A stretch of DNA of 14,642 nucleotides, from positions 1 through 14,642 of the forward strand of contig RQCP01000049.1 in the NCBI GenBank assembly GCA_008668235.1, given 5' to 3'. The notes beneath the pieces were generated by a model. That model was not told where the DNA came from and ran no database searches. It saw only the letters and a program-made list of their open reading frames with translations. Shown here one piece after another: positions 13,755-14,642 of this stretch. Origin of the DNA: Collinsella aerofaciens. Its GTDB lineage: Bacteria > Actinomycetota > Coriobacteriia > Coriobacteriales > Coriobacteriaceae. The position numbers and the translations under genes were made by a program. Position 1 is the stretch's first letter. Each line of letters opens with the position of its first letter.

Positions 13755-14432
13755 TTATACCTCCAGCGGCACGATCTTGGTGCCATGGAGCTCGGAGACG
13801 CCTAGCGCCGCCGCGACCGCGTCGCGATTTGCCGTAGTGATGCCGCCGCCGGGAAGGATGGTCAAACGATCGCCCGCATACTCGATTAAACGAGTCAGGT
13901 GATCGAAATTATCCTCGATCGACGTACCGGCAGCGCCGCCATGCGTGAGGATGCGCGTAACGCCGCAGTCGGCAAGTGTATCAATCGCATCGAGCTGAGC
14001 CTCGGGCGAGAGCTGGTCAAATGACATGTGGAAGGTGATGTCGATGGGATCACGCTTACATTCCTCGGTCGCGCAGCCCGCAGCCATCACGAGGGCGCCA
14101 AGCGTAAGTTCGTCGAGCGCCCATCCGCCAGCGCAGGGTTTGCAGCAGCCAAAGACCAAGCCGTCAACGCCCGCACTCACGGCAAGGCCCAAGTCCATCT
14201 CCATCATGCGCAGCTCATCCTGGTTGTAGTGAAAGTCGCCGCCACGCGGACGGATCATGCACATCACCCGTGCATCGTGTTCGTGGGCATAGTTGGTCGT
14301 AGCGCTGATAACGCCGGCCGAGGGCGTGGTACCACCGACGGCAAGGTTATCGCACAGCTCGATACGCCTTGCACCGGCATCGATAGCCGCCGGCACCCGC
14401 TCAAAGTTCTCGGCACAAAACTCGTACAGCAT
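13755..14432 (-). CDS. cutC: CutC family protein
   Basis: The 225-residue product is a CutC-family TIM barrel. Visible family motifs are the N-terminal EFCAENFERVPAAIDAGA then RIELCDNLAVGGTTPS, followed by MIRPRGGDFHY, GVDGLVFGCC, ITFHMSFD and RILTHGGAAGTS, with LPGGGI near the C-terminus. CutC was named for copper homeostasis in E. coli, but that role is disputed and the enzymatic activity is unclear. The frame stays open to 14489. The ATG at 14432 has GGGGG 7 nt upstream and matches the usual family start, so it is preferred. It forms a two-gene unit with the DUF4931 gene. Upstream lie a 21-bp inverted repeat and the terminator of the preceding transporter operon. Confidence 0.9.
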   Translation of the reverse strand: MLYEFCAENFERVPAAIDAGARRIELCDNLAVGGTTPSAGVISATTNYAHEHDARVMCMIRPRGGDFHYNQDELRMMEMDLGLAVSAGVDGLVFGCCKPCAGGWALDELTLGALVMAAGCATEECKRDPIDITFHMSFDQLSPEAQLDAIDTLADCGVTRILTHGGAAGTSIEDNFDHLTRLIEYAGDRLTILPGGGITTANRDAVAAALGVSELHGTKIVPLEV

Positions 14433-14491
14433 AGATAGACCCCCAAAGACAGCAGATGTTTTCCGACGGGCATTGTCACACATCCCCATGA

Positions 14492-14558
14492 AGTTGCGGT
14501 GGAATAGGGACTCTTTTGGCCTCTGGAGCCCGTATTCAGTCCCTATTTCACCGCAACT
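14492..14558. repeat. 21-bp inverted repeat element
   Basis: Arms at 14492-14512 and 14538-14558 are complementary over 21 bp with a single G-T mismatch, around a 25-nt loop. No T-run follows it on the plus strand. On the minus strand it lies just past the CCTTTTT of the neighbouring terminator and about 60 nt before cutC. The shape suggests a dispersed palindromic repeat or a transcript-stabilising stem rather than a simple terminator. Confidence 0.7.
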
Positions 14559-14559
14559 A

Positions 14560-14596
14560 AAAAGGGGCGCTGACTGAGATAGTCAGCGCCCCTTTT
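14560..14596. terminator. Bidirectional intrinsic terminator
   Basis: A perfect 16-bp inverted repeat (14560-14575 with 14581-14596) with a 5-nt loop has A-runs and T-runs at its ends, giving aaaagggg...cccctttt. It follows the stop of the ABC ATPase gene on the minus strand and would end that operon. Confidence 0.9.
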
Positions 14597-14606
14597 GTTA
14601 GGTGGG

Positions 14607-14642
14607 TTAGCCTCCGAGGTAGGCTTTGCGGACGTTGTCGTC
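14607..14642 (-). CDS. C-terminus of ABC transporter ATP-binding protein, probably LivF (partial)
   Basis: Only the last 11 codons and the TAA stop are in the window, reading DDNVRKAYLGG on the minus strand. A V-R-x-A-Y-L-G-G ending is characteristic of the branched-chain amino acid ATPases, LivF more than LivG. The match is short, so the subunit identity is tentative. The following perfect terminator indicates it is the last gene of its operon. Confidence 0.6.
   Translation of the reverse strand, partial: DDNVRKAYLGG

Noticed and set aside
14433..14489. Longer CutC start at 14489
   Set aside because: The extra 19 residues do not fit the family start, and the ATG at 14432 has a G-rich ribosome site.
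1..14642. CRISPR array, prophage, transposase or defence island
   Set aside because: No regularly spaced repeats, integrase, transposase, phage structural genes or known defence genes are present. The genes are mostly core housekeeping.

Overview
The window looks like a chromosomal segment of a gut actinobacterium of the class Coriobacteriia, most likely Collinsella or a close relative. I infer this from memory of the 16S rRNA 5' variable region at the left edge, the high G+C content and the strong purine-rich Shine-Dalgarno sites. No database comparison was made. Every gene but one is on the minus strand, so transcription runs from right to left towards the rRNA operon.

Left region (1-1980): the 5' end of a 16S rRNA gene that runs off the window, its hairpin-rich leader, and the infC-rpmI-rplT translation operon (IF3, L35, L20), closed by a strong terminator. 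infC appears to start at a rare AUA codon. It is preceded by a terminator and a competing antiterminator stem, which together look like an attenuator. Next (1981-2430) come an apparent promoter for that operon, a partial duplication of a tRNA-Leu 3' end with its terminator, a cluster of hairpins, and an intact tRNA-Leu(CAA).

Centre (2460-11700): a cytoplasmic transglutaminase-fold protein of unknown role; class II fructose-bisphosphate aldolase, followed by a 93-nt hairpin; and a recJ-rel-metallohydrolase cluster. The recJ product is a 1095-residue fusion of a RecJ 5'-3' exonuclease with a RecQ-like helicase. rel encodes a bifunctional (p)ppGpp synthetase/hydrolase. A short upstream ORF overlaps the recJ start, and a hairpin covers the recJ ribosome binding site.

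Right region (11700-14642): the only plus-strand gene, a bile acid:sodium symporter-family (BASS) transporter; a tightly coupled cutC-DUF4931 pair; a 21-bp inverted repeat; a 16-bp perfect terminator; and the last 11 codons of an ABC-transporter ATPase, probably LivF.

No CRISPR array, transposase, prophage or classical defence island is visible. The points most worth a second look are the RecJ-RecQ-like fusion with its unusual translation-initiation region, the infC start codon and attenuator, and the duplicated tRNA end.
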